The notes under the pieces: generated by a model
The model's database searches: none
Told to the model about the DNA's origin: nothing
The model's input: the letters and a program-made list of their open reading frames with translations, nothing else
Shown: in pieces, positions 9,904 through 18,504 of the stretch
Layout of the letters: every line of letters begins with the position of its first letter
Numbering within the stretch: the stretch's first letter is position 1
Assembly (NCBI GenBank): GCA_015057425.1
Contig: SVEL01000002.1
Location: forward strand, 1-64,000
From: Lachnospiraceae bacterium
GTDB lineage: Bacteria > Bacillota > Clostridia > Lachnospirales > Lachnospiraceae
DNA: 64,000 nucleotides
Direction: 5' to 3'
Program-made: the position numbers and the translations under genes

Positions 9904-10134
9904 TTAGTTTGTTGCTAATTTAATCTGCTCTACCGCATCGCCTACAGTAACAATCTTTTCAGCTTCTTCTTCCGGTATTTCGATATCGAACTCTTCTTCA
10001 AGAGCCATAATAACCTGCATTAAATCAAGTGAATCAGCACCGATATCATCTATAAACTTTGTATCCATAGTGATTTCTGATGCATCAATGTTAAGTACTG
10101 AACTAATAATCTCCTGTATTTTTTCGAATTCCAT
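9904..10134 (-). CDS. acpP: Acyl carrier protein
   Basis: The 76-residue, strongly acidic protein carries growing acyl chains in type II fatty acid synthesis and donates them to PlsX. The 4'-phosphopantetheine site is Ser35 in [10 protein letters not shown], followed by the typical [16 protein letters not shown] helix. It lies 28 bases after plsX, the usual plsX-acpP pairing, and is presumably transcribed from the plsX promoter. CoaD, needed for the CoA donor of the prosthetic group, is encoded at 26594. Confidence 0.97.
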   Translation of the reverse strand: MEFEKIQEIISSVLNIDASEITMDTKFIDDIGADSLDLMQVIMALEEEFDIEIPEEEAEKIVTVGDAVEQIKLATN

Positions 10135-10162
10135 GTTTCAAACTTCCTTTCATAAATATTAA

Positions 10163-11173
10163 TTAGTCTTCATTGATGAGATTTTCTTTGATTTTCTCAT
10201 TAATTTGCTGTTCTTTAAATGTTATGCACTGCATAATTGAATTTGTTATTTCTATCGCCTTTGAACTTCCGTGTGACTTAACAACAAGCCCGTTAAGACC
10301 AAGCATTGGTGCTCCACCATGTTCTTCTGTCTGGAATGATTTAAGAGTGTTCTTTAAAGCAGGTTTTACTAAAAGTGCACCTATCTTACTTCTTAGCGAA
10401 CCCATAAGTCCTTCCTTAATCATAGCAACAAGTGTCATTCCCACACCTTCATAAAGTTTAAGAATAACATTTCCCACAAACGCTTCGCATACAATGACAT
10501 CTGCATAACCTGACGGAATTTCTCTCGCTTCAATGCTTCCGATAAAGTTAATATCCGTACAATTCTTAAGTAATGGGAATGTTGCCTTAACAAGGGCATT
10601 TCCTTTTTCTTCTTCTGCACCATTATTAACAATTGCAACTCTTGGGTTTTTAACGCCCATAACGTTTTCCATATAAATGGAACCCATTCTTGCAAACTGA
10701 ACAAGATGTGATGGTCTTGCATCAACATTTGCCCCGCAATCAATAAGCAGTGAAACACCTTTCTTTGTTGGAAGTAATGGAGCAAGCGGTGCTCTTTCAA
10801 CACCTTTAACTCTGCCTATAATTAACTGCCCGCCAACGAGTACAGCTCCTGTACTTCCGGCAGATACAAATGCATCGGCTTCTCCATTTTTTACAAGATT
10901 CATAGCAACTACTATAGAAGAATCTTTTTTCTTTCTGATAGCATTTACCGGTGGTTCTTCTGTGGCAATAACTTCAGTGGCATTAATAACTTCGATAGAA
11001 GACTTATCATAAGTATACTTCTTCAATTCTTCTTCGACAACATCAGCAATACCAACTAATTTGATTTTAATCAAATTGCTTTTATTTACTGCATCTACTG
11101 CACCTTTAACAATCTCAACCGGTGCATTGTCGCCACCCATCGCATCAACTGCGACAACTACTTTATCCTGCAT
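10163..11173 (-). CDS. plsX: Phosphate acyltransferase PlsX
   Basis: PlsX makes acyl-phosphate from acyl-ACP, the first step of phosphatidic acid synthesis in Gram-positives. The N-terminus VVVAVDAMGGDNAP and the later SAGSTGAVLVGG segment are family signatures, and 336 residues is the usual length. GGAG is four bases before the ATG. A good sigma-A promoter sits 60-90 bases upstream. I looked for a FapR operator and did not see one. Confidence 0.96.
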   Translation of the reverse strand: MQDKVVVAVDAMGGDNAPVEIVKGAVDAVNKSNLIKIKLVGIADVVEEELKKYTYDKSSIEVINATEVIATEEPPVNAIRKKKDSSIVVAMNLVKNGEADAFVSAGSTGAVLVGGQLIIGRVKGVERAPLAPLLPTKKGVSLLIDCGANVDARPSHLVQFARMGSIYMENVMGVKNPRVAIVNNGAEEEKGNALVKATFPLLKNCTDINFIGSIEAREIPSGYADVIVCEAFVGNVILKLYEGVGMTLVAMIKEGLMGSLRSKIGALLVKPALKNTLKSFQTEEHGGAPMLGLNGLVVKSHGSSKAIEITNSIMQCITFKEQQINEKIKENLINED

Positions 11174-11235
11174 GTTTCTCCAATCCGCACAGACTAAATG
11201 TCATGCTTTCATTTTTCGTGTTTTACAACACATTT

Positions 11236-11264
11236 ACTATACTAAATATCAGTAGATAAATCAA
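11236..11264 (-). promoter_or_regulatory. Sigma-A promoter for plsX-acpP
   Basis: On the minus strand TTGATT (11264-11259) and TATAGT (11241-11236) are separated by exactly 17 bp. It lies between the rpmF terminator and plsX, so it would open the plsX-acpP-rnc-smc-ftsY unit. Confidence 0.7.
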
Positions 11265-11302
11265 TAAATTTTTTTCTTTTTTTACACTTTTGATTAAATG
11301 GC

Positions 11303-11334
11303 AAAAAAATAGAACGGGATGTTTCCCCGTTCTA
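11303..11334 (-). terminator. Intrinsic terminator of rpmF
   Basis: TAGAACGGG and CCCGTTCTA form a nine-base-pair stem followed on the minus strand by seven T residues. It ends the ackA-yceD-rpmF transcript. Confidence 0.88.
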
Positions 11335-11346
11335 TACTCTACACAA

Positions 11347-11526
11347 TTAATCCTGTGCAATAATTTCTTTCTTGTTGTATGAACCGCAAGCCTTGCATAC
11401 TCTGTGAGGCATCATTAATTCTCCACACTTGCTGCATTTAACAAGGTTTGGAGCTGACATCTTCCAGTTCGCTCTTCTCTTATCTCTTCTTGATCTTGAA
11501 GATTTATTCTTTGGACAAATAGACAT
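11347..11526 (-). CDS. rpmF: Large ribosomal subunit protein bL32
   Basis: The 59-residue basic protein starts MSICPKNKSSRSRRDKRRAN, with the conserved N-terminal basic segment of L32. A CSKCG...CKACG zinc ribbon (two CxxC pairs) follows, so this is the zinc-binding form. AAGGAGG seven bases before the ATG supports the start. It lies three bases after yceD, the near-universal yceD-rpmF pair, and ends at a strong terminator. Confidence 0.95.
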   Translation of the reverse strand: MSICPKNKSSRSRRDKRRANWKMSAPNLVKCSKCGELMMPHRVCKACGSYNKKEIIAQD

Positions 11527-11529
11527 GGT

Positions 11530-12069
11530 TTACACCTCCTTAATACTACTGTTAAATACTTCCAGAATTTTAGCCATTCTGGGATCTAATTCTGTGGTAT
11601 CACAACCACACATATTGTGGTTAAGATTCGTGCCACATCTATTACAAAATCCTTTACAATCTTCTTTGCAAAGAACTTTCATAGGTAAATTAAACAGAAT
11701 CTCACCGTGTACAAACTCATCTAAATCAAAGTTTGTTCCTTCGATAAACCGGCTAAAGTCTTCGAAGTCTTCATCGGAGCATTCATCAATGCTTGACTTT
11801 GTCAAATCAAACTCCTTTGAAGTTTTAATGAATATTCTCTTTTTAACATCTTCAAGACATCTGTCACATGGAATGTTAAGTGTAACATCTATCTCTGCAT
11901 CAACGCCTAAAACCTTTGACTTAACACATCTTAGTGTAAGCTTTACAGGTTCTTTGCTGTCAAACGAGTAGCAAAACCTTGATGTTTTATAACTTTCCAT
12001 TTCGATAGGTAACTCGAAGTTCTCTTCTCTTCCCTCTCGGGTAAGAATCTTTGAAAAATCAATTATCAT
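11530..12069 (-). CDS. yceD: YceD family protein (DUF177)
   Basis: YceD proteins are encoded next to rpmF across bacteria and are linked to 23S rRNA or ribosome maturation; the mechanism is not settled. I start at ATG 12069 because GGAG lies six bases upstream; longer in-frame starts lack a site. The 179-residue protein has a CDRC motif mid-protein and a C-terminal cysteine cluster (CKEDCKGFCNRCG...CGC), typical of the family and likely metal-binding. The N-terminal sequence IIDFSKILTREG is also typical. Confidence 0.9.
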   Translation of the reverse strand: MIIDFSKILTREGREENFELPIEMESYKTSRFCYSFDSKEPVKLTLRCVKSKVLGVDAEIDVTLNIPCDRCLEDVKKRIFIKTSKEFDLTKSSIDECSDEDFEDFSRFIEGTNFDLDEFVHGEILFNLPMKVLCKEDCKGFCNRCGTNLNHNMCGCDTTELDPRMAKILEVFNSSIKEV

Positions 12070-12155
12070 GGGAATCTCCATATAAGCATAGTCATACTGA
12101 AATAACCACACTTTGGGTATTATACATACATTTCCACACTTTGTCAACAAATTTT

Positions 12156-13346
12156 TTAGATAAGTGCTAATGTTTCTCTTGCAATTCTTAATTCTTCATT
12201 TGTTGGTATAGCCATAACCTTAACTTTTGAGTCAGGAGTTGAAATCATAATTTCTTCTCCACGTTTCTTGTTTTCTACAGGATCGATTTCGATTCCTAAG
12301 TATCCAAGATAGTCACAGATTGACTTACGGATAACACCATCATTTTCACCAACACCTGCTGTAAATACAATAGCATCTACACCATTCATGGCAGCTGTAT
12401 ATGCACCGATGTATTTTGCAATTCTGTAGTTGAACATTTCTATAGCAATCTGTGCATTGTGGTTTCCTTCGCCAGCAGCCATCATAACGTCGCGGCAGTC
12501 ACTTGATACACCTGATACACCAAGTAAACCTGACTTTTTATTAAGAACGTCTAACATCTGGTTAACATCTTTACCTTCTTTGTTAGCAACAACCTGGATA
12601 ATTGCAGGATCGATATCACCACTTCTTGTACCCATTACAAGGCCTTCAAGTGGAGTAAGACCCATACTTGTATCTACGCACTTACCATTTAATACAGCTG
12701 ATACACTACCACCATTACCAACATGGCAAACGATAACCTTAGAATTATCTTTATCAAGACCTGCAAACTTAATAGCTTCTTCTGAAACAAATGCATGGCT
12801 TGTACCGTGGAAACCATATCTTCTGATGTTATACTTTTCATAATATTCATAAGGAACCGCATACATATATGCTTTTTCAGGCATTGTCTGATGGAAAGCT
12901 GTATCAAATACAGCAATCTGTGGAACACCCGGCATAGCATGTTCACATGCTTCAATACCTGTAAGGTTTGCAGGATTGTGTAATGGGCTTAAATCGAAAC
13001 ATTCTCTGATGTTTGCTTTTACTGCATCATCAACTACAACTGATGCGCTGTACTTAGCTCCGCCGTGAACAACTCTGTGTCCTACAGCTTTAATTTCACC
13101 TATATCTGCAATAACACCATGTTCTGCATCTAAGAGAGCATCTGTAACAACTTTAAATGCTGCCTTATGATCAGGCATATCTACCTCTGCTATGTACTTA
13201 TCTTTTCCTTCCGGCTTATGTGTAAGTTTTGAACCGTCAATACCGATTCTTTCGCAAAGTCCTTTTGCAAGTACCTCTTCGTTTGTCATATCAATAAGCT
13301 GATATTTTAATGATGAACTACCACAGTTAATAACTAAAATCTTCAT
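12156..13346 (-). CDS. ackA: Acetate kinase
   Basis: Acetate kinase transfers phosphate from acetyl phosphate to ADP, giving acetate and ATP, the main substrate-level step of acetate-forming fermenters. Signatures seen are VINCGSSSLKYQL at the N-terminus, GHRVVHGG, DTAFHQTMP, RYGFHGTSH, CHVGNGGS and FTAGVGEN. The start is ATG 13346 (AAAGGA ten bases upstream); 396 residues is normal. It lies 84 bases after pta, its partner enzyme, and 86 bases before yceD. Confidence 0.97.
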   Translation of the reverse strand: MKILVINCGSSSLKYQLIDMTNEEVLAKGLCERIGIDGSKLTHKPEGKDKYIAEVDMPDHKAAFKVVTDALLDAEHGVIADIGEIKAVGHRVVHGGAKYSASVVVDDAVKANIRECFDLSPLHNPANLTGIEACEHAMPGVPQIAVFDTAFHQTMPEKAYMYAVPYEYYEKYNIRRYGFHGTSHAFVSEEAIKFAGLDKDNSKVIVCHVGNGGSVSAVLNGKCVDTSMGLTPLEGLVMGTRSGDIDPAIIQVVANKEGKDVNQMLDVLNKKSGLLGVSGVSSDCRDVMMAAGEGNHNAQIAIEMFNYRIAKYIGAYTAAMNGVDAIVFTAGVGENDGVIRKSICDYLGYLGIEIDPVENKKRGEEIMISTPDSKVKVMAIPTNEELRIARETLALI

Positions 13347-13430
13347 AATCAACGTATCCTTTCTTTGCCATAAGGCTTATGTAATATTATATAAATTATT
13401 AAACAAACAACTTTACTTTATACAAACAAA

Positions 13431-14429
13431 TTATGCCATCTGCTGAGCCTGAACTGCTGTAATAGCAATAACACCGACGATATCATCAGATGAACATCCT
13501 CTTGAAAGATCGTTAACCGGCTTTGCAATACCCTGTGTTAATGGTCCGTATGCATTTGCCTTTGCAAGTCTTTCAACAAGCTTATATCCGATATTGCCTG
13601 CATCAAGGTCAGGGAAAATAAGTACATTTGCCTGTCCTGCCACCTGGCTGTTAGGAGCCTTTGATGCACCGATTGCAGGTACCATAGCAGCATCTGCCTG
13701 TAATTCACCGTCAATCATAAAATGTGGTGCTGTTTCTTTTGCAATTCTTGCAGCTTCTACTACTTTATCTACATCTGCATGCTTAGCGCTTCCCATTGAT
13801 GAATGAGAAAGCATTGCAACCTTTGGTTCTTTACCAACCAAAGCCTTGAAGCTTTCTGCTGAAGATACTGCTATAGCAGCAAGTTCTTCTGATGTAGGAT
13901 TCTGGTTAAGACCACTGTCACCAAATATAAATATACCATTTTCACCATATTCACAATTTGGAACAACCATTACGAAGAATGCTGAAACAATCTTTGTACC
14001 AGGCTTTGTCTTAACAATCTGTAATGCAGGTTTAAGAGTATTGGCTGTTGAATGACATGCACCTGAAACAACGCCGTCTGCATCTCCTGCTTTAACCATC
14101 ATACATGCATAATACATATATTCGTTAAGCAAAAGCTTCTCAGCTTCTTCCGGTGTCATACCCTTTGACTTTCTAAGTTCAACGAGCATATCAATATATT
14201 CTTTTGTCTTTTCTGACTTAGCTGGGTCTATAATAATAGCCTTAGAAACATCAAGTCCTTCGCTATTTTTCTTAACCTCTTCGTCGTTACCGATAATAAT
14301 AACTTCTGCGATATCTTCTTCAAGTGCTACTGCAGCAGCTTCGAAGATTCTTCTGTCCATAGATTCAGGAAGAACTATTCTCTTTTTGTCAGCTCTTGCC
14401 TTTGCTTTAATTTCATCAATAAATGCCAT
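13431..14429 (-). CDS. pta: Phosphate acetyltransferase
   Basis: This enzyme converts acetyl-CoA and phosphate to acetyl phosphate and CoA, feeding AckA. The 332-residue protein is the short form lacking the N-terminal DRTGG domain. Family features include RIVLPES near the N-terminus, ADGVVSGACHSTANTLKPAL at about 117-136, and a C-terminal GPLTQGIAKPVNDLSRG segment. GAAAGGAG precedes the ATG. A consensus-like promoter 40-65 bases upstream would drive pta-ackA and probably yceD-rpmF. Confidence 0.96.
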   Translation of the reverse strand: MAFIDEIKAKARADKKRIVLPESMDRRIFEAAAVALEEDIAEVIIIGNDEEVKKNSEGLDVSKAIIIDPAKSEKTKEYIDMLVELRKSKGMTPEEAEKLLLNEYMYYACMMVKAGDADGVVSGACHSTANTLKPALQIVKTKPGTKIVSAFFVMVVPNCEYGENGIFIFGDSGLNQNPTSEELAAIAVSSAESFKALVGKEPKVAMLSHSSMGSAKHADVDKVVEAARIAKETAPHFMIDGELQADAAMVPAIGASKAPNSQVAGQANVLIFPDLDAGNIGYKLVERLAKANAYGPLTQGIAKPVNDLSRGCSSDDIVGVIAITAVQAQQMA

Positions 14430-14465
14430 TGTGAAACTCCTTTCGTATGTAAACTCTTAAAGATT

Positions 14466-14494
14466 ATTATAACTCTAAGGACTTTTTTATTCAA
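14466..14494 (-). promoter_or_regulatory. Sigma-A promoter for pta-ackA
   Basis: TTGAAT (14494-14489) and TATAAT (14471-14466) on the minus strand are 17 bp apart, directly after the terminator of the preceding gene. Confidence 0.8.
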
Positions 14495-14500
14495 GCATAA

Positions 14501-14549
14501 AAGGATATTATTGTGAAAAATTTGTCTTAATTTTCACAACAATATCCTT
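14501..14549 (-). terminator. Intrinsic terminator of the beta-helix lipoprotein gene
   Basis: Two 19-base arms (14501-14519 and 14531-14549) pair with a single G-T wobble and an 11-base loop. A short T-rich tail follows on the minus strand. Confidence 0.8.
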
Positions 14550-14558
14550 ACAAAAATT

Positions 14559-16502
14559 TTATCTTCTTCCCGGTCTCATACCGCCAGGGCCCATTCCGCC
14601 GCCCTGACCCATGCCGCCCATTCCGCCGGCTGAACCGATTGACACATTATTACCCGATACTGTAAATGTATCATATTCTGTATCATTTAAGTATACAGTA
14701 TATGTTTCACCATCCTTAAGATTTTCTCCTGCATATTCATATGCCGTAAAATTCTTAGCCGGTGTGTATTCTGCTACAACATTTCCTGACTTATCAGTTA
14801 TCTTTACAGTTGTCTTTGCTGACTGTGTCGATGTAAATACTATAGTTACACAATATGCTTTTTCTGAGCATGACGGATACTGAAGCATTCCTGAACTTCC
14901 GCTTCCGTTCATAACACCACCTGTCATTTTAAATGAGCCATCATAATCTAAAAATCCGTTTCCGCTTGATGTCGGACCGTCTATATCTATCTGACCTCCT
15001 GTCATAACAATTGTTCCGTTTGAATCAAGCCCGTCACCATCTGCATACAGATATGTGTATCCGCCGCTTATAACAACAGCTCCCGTTGATGATGAAAAAG
15101 AATTCATTCCCGGTCTTCCGTTCGTTGCAGAGCCGTCTCCACCGGCTGCATTTATACCGTCATCACTTGCTTTTACATATGTCTTTCCGCCTGTGATTTC
15201 AATAGTACTGCTTTCAAGACCTTCATAGGACTTTGTAACATTTATGTTTCCACCTGAAATTGTAAGCTTTGTATCAGAGTGAATTCCGTCATCTCCTGCC
15301 GCTGTAGTTATATTACCGCCACTTATGTCTATAGTTGCATTTGAATGAATACTGTCATCTTCCGAATCAATTTTAACTATTCCGCCTGTTATGGTTATAT
15401 CAGTTCCTGCTTTTATGCCTTTCATGCTTGCGGATGTACTTTCATTCGAAGAAGAATTACCCCGGAATATCATACCCCAGTCATTGTTTGTGCTGACCTT
15501 TTCACTTCCTTCACCTGTAAGAATATCTGTGTCACCACCTGTTATTTTAAGACATGTTTCTGCCTGAATTCCATCCTCGCCTGATGTAATTGTTACATAT
15601 CCGCCTTCAATAAGAACATATCCCTTTGTTGTATCAGATGTATTGTCTGCCTTAATACCGTCGCCGTTACATTCAACAGTAAGTTTTCCTGATGAAACAA
15701 CTACTCCGTCTTTACCTTTCACACCATTATTCTTTGCATATACCGTAACATTTCCGTTGTAAAATTTAAGTATATCTTTTGCGGCAATACCATTATTGTA
15801 ATTAGCATTTACCACAAGATTGCCTTCACCATTAATGGTCATATCATCATCGCAATATAAGCACGCATTTGGTTCATCTGTTTCCGCATCCGGATAAACA
15901 TATTCACTGCCATCAGTTAATGTTGTTGTAGTTCCTTTTACAAGATTAATCACCAGAAGTTCTGCCTGACAGCAATATACCGGTGCACTGTCACTGCATG
16001 TAATAGTTGCACCATTCATAACAAGGTATACTGTTCCGTCATCTTCACAATCTATAATAATCTGTCCGTCATCAAGTATTCCCGAAACATAATATGTTCC
16101 CGGTTTACTAATCGTCACATCGGAGCCTTCAGCTTTCATACCTGTTCCTGACACGTCAATTGATGTTTTCTTCAATGTAATAACATTTTTGTCAGTTGCC
16201 TTGGCTGTTCCATCGGTATTAACAACTGTTTCCACCTGAAAATCTTCTACTTTTTCGTCTTCATTATATTTTGTAGTTACATCAAACTTTTCTACAGTTT
16301 CACCCTCAGCATCTGATTCTGTAGAATTGTTGTTACCCGGAATATCTTCCGGTGGCATATTCTCTCCCGGCTCACCCGGTCTGAAATCATTATAACCGTT
16401 ATTGGTTTCCTGCTGCTTTGTAGCACCGCTTCTGCAACCGGTCATAAATGCAGTTGTAACAAGTATTGCTGTAATAAATACTGCAACTATTTTTCTTTTC
16501 AT
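14559..16502 (-). CDS. Surface lipoprotein, carbohydrate-binding beta-helix (Cthe_2159-like)
   Basis: The 647-residue protein has a lipoprotein signal peptide with the modified cysteine at about residue 23 (FMTGC). A low-complexity linker follows, then from about residue 100 a long run of beta-helix turns with repeated ISGG, DDGIH and DGL/DGI motifs. This pattern matches the family typified by Cthe_2159 of Clostridium thermocellum, described as a calcium-dependent polygalacturonate binder. The last 25 residues are a Gly-Met-Pro-Arg tail (GGMGGMGQGGGMGPGG). GGAGG precedes the ATG. The gene is transcribed alone. Pectin binding here is inference from family resemblance. Confidence 0.8.
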   Translation of the reverse strand: MKRKIVAVFITAILVTTAFMTGCRSGATKQQETNNGYNDFRPGEPGENMPPEDIPGNNNSTESDAEGETVEKFDVTTKYNEDEKVEDFQVETVVNTDGTAKATDKNVITLKKTSIDVSGTGMKAEGSDVTISKPGTYYVSGILDDGQIIIDCEDDGTVYLVMNGATITCSDSAPVYCCQAELLVINLVKGTTTTLTDGSEYVYPDAETDEPNACLYCDDDMTINGEGNLVVNANYNNGIAAKDILKFYNGNVTVYAKNNGVKGKDGVVVSSGKLTVECNGDGIKADNTSDTTKGYVLIEGGYVTITSGEDGIQAETCLKITGGDTDILTGEGSEKVSTNNDWGMIFRGNSSSNESTSASMKGIKAGTDITITGGIVKIDSEDDSIHSNATIDISGGNITTAAGDDGIHSDTKLTISGGNINVTKSYEGLESSTIEITGGKTYVKASDDGINAAGGDGSATNGRPGMNSFSSSTGAVVISGGYTYLYADGDGLDSNGTIVMTGGQIDIDGPTSSGNGFLDYDGSFKMTGGVMNGSGSSGMLQYPSCSEKAYCVTIVFTSTQSAKTTVKITDKSGNVVAEYTPAKNFTAYEYAGENLKDGETYTVYLNDTEYDTFTVSGNNVSIGSAGGMGGMGQGGGMGPGGMRPGRR

Positions 16503-16691
16503 GGATTTTACCTCCGTCTGATATGTATAATCTGATAATAATTGTAAAATTTATATCTTATGAAGTATTTTTAACATCCCAATGTGATTAGAATGTGAAA
16601 ACACGTGGAAAAATTGGTGTTTATATGATAAACTAAATATGTTTCAGATATTAATCAAGCCAAAAGCCCAAGGCTTTAGACAAGGAGCAAT

Positions 16692-17978
16692 ATGAAAGTT
16701 ACGGGAATTGTCTGTGAATACAATCCATTTCACAGCGGTCACAAATATATGATTGACCAAATTAAAACTCAATATCCTTCCGACTATATTATTGCCATAA
16801 TGAGCGGAAATTATGTTCAAAGAGGTGTTCCTGCCTTTATGGACAAATACACCCGTGCAAATATTGCTTTAAATATGGGTGTGGATTTAGTTATAGAACT
16901 GCCTGTAGTTTATGCAACTTCAAGCTCGGAAGTTTTCGCTTCAGCCGCAGTAAATATTTTAAATAAAACCGGTATTGTTACTGACATTGTCTTTGGCTCA
17001 GAATGTAATGATATTGATTTGCTTACTGTTTTTGCTTACATCTTAGCAATGGAGCCTGATAATTTTAAGCTTATGCTTAAAGACTCCCTAAAAGCAGGAA
17101 TGTCCTATGGCAGTGCAAAATACTGTGCTCTTATCAGATATATCAGCGAAACTGATACTTCTATACTTGCCGCTTTAACAGGGCTCCTTCCGGAATCCAT
17201 AGAAAGTACTTTAAGCAAGTATACAATCGGGCAATTAGAAGATATAGTTGCATCTCCTAACAATAATCTCGGAATCGAATATGTAAAGGCATTATATCAA
17301 TGTAACAGTAAAATCACGCCATATACACTTAAGCGAATTAATAGCGATTATCATGATAACGATAACATTCATGCTTCTTACAGTGCTACTGCTTTACGAA
17401 AAGCCATAAATGATGGTTATTTTGATGGTATGGATAATGAATACCTTAGAAAAGTCTATGAAGAGGATTTCAATAAAACATATCCGATTTCAGTTGATGA
17501 TTTTTCAACTGTTCTTGGCAGCAGATTAGTAGAAAACAATAACTTCAGCAAGTACTACGGAATTACTGAATCATTTTCAAATAAAATAGTAAATAATCTA
17601 TATTCTTATGACGGTTTCAGCCGCTTTACAGATATGCTAAAAACTAAAGAAATTGCCCATTCTGCCATATACAGGGGATTATTGCATATATTGCTCGATA
17701 TAAAAAATGATGATGTAACCGAATACATTAACGGTGGATATTGCGACTATGTAAGAATTCTCGGATTTACAAAACGCGGAAGCTCACTTATAAGTAATAT
17801 ACAAAAGAATATGACAACTATAGTAAATCCTAAGAAAGACGAAGATAGTTTGAGTCCACTTTATAGAAAAATGTACTTTTCCGGTATGTATGCCGATAAT
17901 TTATACAGAATGATTCAAATGAACAAATTCGGCAATGAAATTCCAAATGAATATACAAGAAAATGCCTTATTGTCTGA
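16692..17978 (+). CDS. tmcAL: tRNA(Met) cytidine acetate ligase TmcAL
   Basis: TmcAL uses ATP and acetate to acetylate the wobble cytidine of elongator tRNA-Met (ac4C34). The N-terminus GIVCEYNPFHSGHKYMI contains the nucleotidyltransferase HxGH motif (HSGH, residues 14-17), and the later YSATALRKAI corresponds to the second nucleotide-binding motif. At 428 residues the length fits. AAGGAG precedes the ATG. It stands alone between minus-strand genes; a short AAAGCC-CAA-GGCTTT hairpin lies just upstream of the binding site. The enzyme uses free acetate, so nearby acetate genes are suggestive but prove nothing. Confidence 0.92.
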   Translation: MKVTGIVCEYNPFHSGHKYMIDQIKTQYPSDYIIAIMSGNYVQRGVPAFMDKYTRANIALNMGVDLVIELPVVYATSSSEVFASAAVNILNKTGIVTDIVFGSECNDIDLLTVFAYILAMEPDNFKLMLKDSLKAGMSYGSAKYCALIRYISETDTSILAALTGLLPESIESTLSKYTIGQLEDIVASPNNNLGIEYVKALYQCNSKITPYTLKRINSDYHDNDNIHASYSATALRKAINDGYFDGMDNEYLRKVYEEDFNKTYPISVDDFSTVLGSRLVENNNFSKYYGITESFSNKIVNNLYSYDGFSRFTDMLKTKEIAHSAIYRGLLHILLDIKNDDVTEYINGGYCDYVRILGFTKRGSSLISNIQKNMTTIVNPKKDEDSLSPLYRKMYFSGMYADNLYRMIQMNKFGNEIPNEYTRKCLIV

Positions 17979-17987
17979 TAAGGCATT
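17962..17987 (+). terminator. Terminator overlapping the tmcAL stop codon
   Basis: AATGCCTTA pairs with TAAGGCATT and is followed by TTTTC. The tmcAL stop codon TGA is inside the loop, so the left arm is coding. Confidence 0.75.
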
Positions 17988-18018
17988 TTCATTTGGCTTT
18001 TTTACTCTTTTAGATATT

Positions 18019-18312
18019 TTATGTCCAAACACTCCAAACAGTGATTCCGAGCAGTCGTATAATAACTCCATCTCCACTGTCTTCAATATAGGTTATTTTA
18101 TCTGTTTCATTTACGTTTAGATAATCTTCATAAGTTACAGAATATCCCAGTCCTATATATGTTATATTATGCTTTTCCATATTTTGACCAATACATATCA
18201 GAGGCTTTCTTCCAGTAACATTTTGTTTCAGCCTGTGTATGTCTGTCCCAACAAACATTACATATATCAATATTAGCGATAGCGTAATTGCATAAAATAT
18301 CTTTTTTTTCAT
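18019..18312 (-). CDS. Small single-pass membrane or exported protein, unknown
   Basis: The 97-residue product has MKKK followed by a hydrophobic stretch (about residues 5-24), so it is either membrane-anchored or secreted. The remainder is a short polar domain ending in hydrophobic strands (VIIRLLGITVWSVWT). AAGGAG lies 11 bases before the ATG, slightly far. No family recognised. It sits between tmcAL (convergent) and the LamG/TPM gene, with 192 bases upstream in which I see no other gene. Confidence 0.55.
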   Translation of the reverse strand: MKKKIFYAITLSLILIYVMFVGTDIHRLKQNVTGRKPLICIGQNMEKHNITYIGLGYSVTYEDYLNVNETDKITYIEDSGDGVIIRLLGITVWSVWT

Positions 18313-18504
18313 AACTATGATTTCTCCTTAATACGCATAAACATTCATTGATTCCAAAATCTCAGGTGCTTTAACAATATATACTTCTTAATTCTTTATA
18401 CCACAGCAAAAACAATTCACCACCATATTTCCACATTAATGTTTCGCTGTCAAATTGCAGTCAACAAAACACCTATGTAAAAAACTACAAAGGATAGAAA
18501 AATG

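Noticed and set aside
11174-11300. FapR operator upstream of plsX
   Set aside because: I searched for the known 17-bp type sequence and found only the promoter and a small GTGTTGTAAAACAC palindrome.
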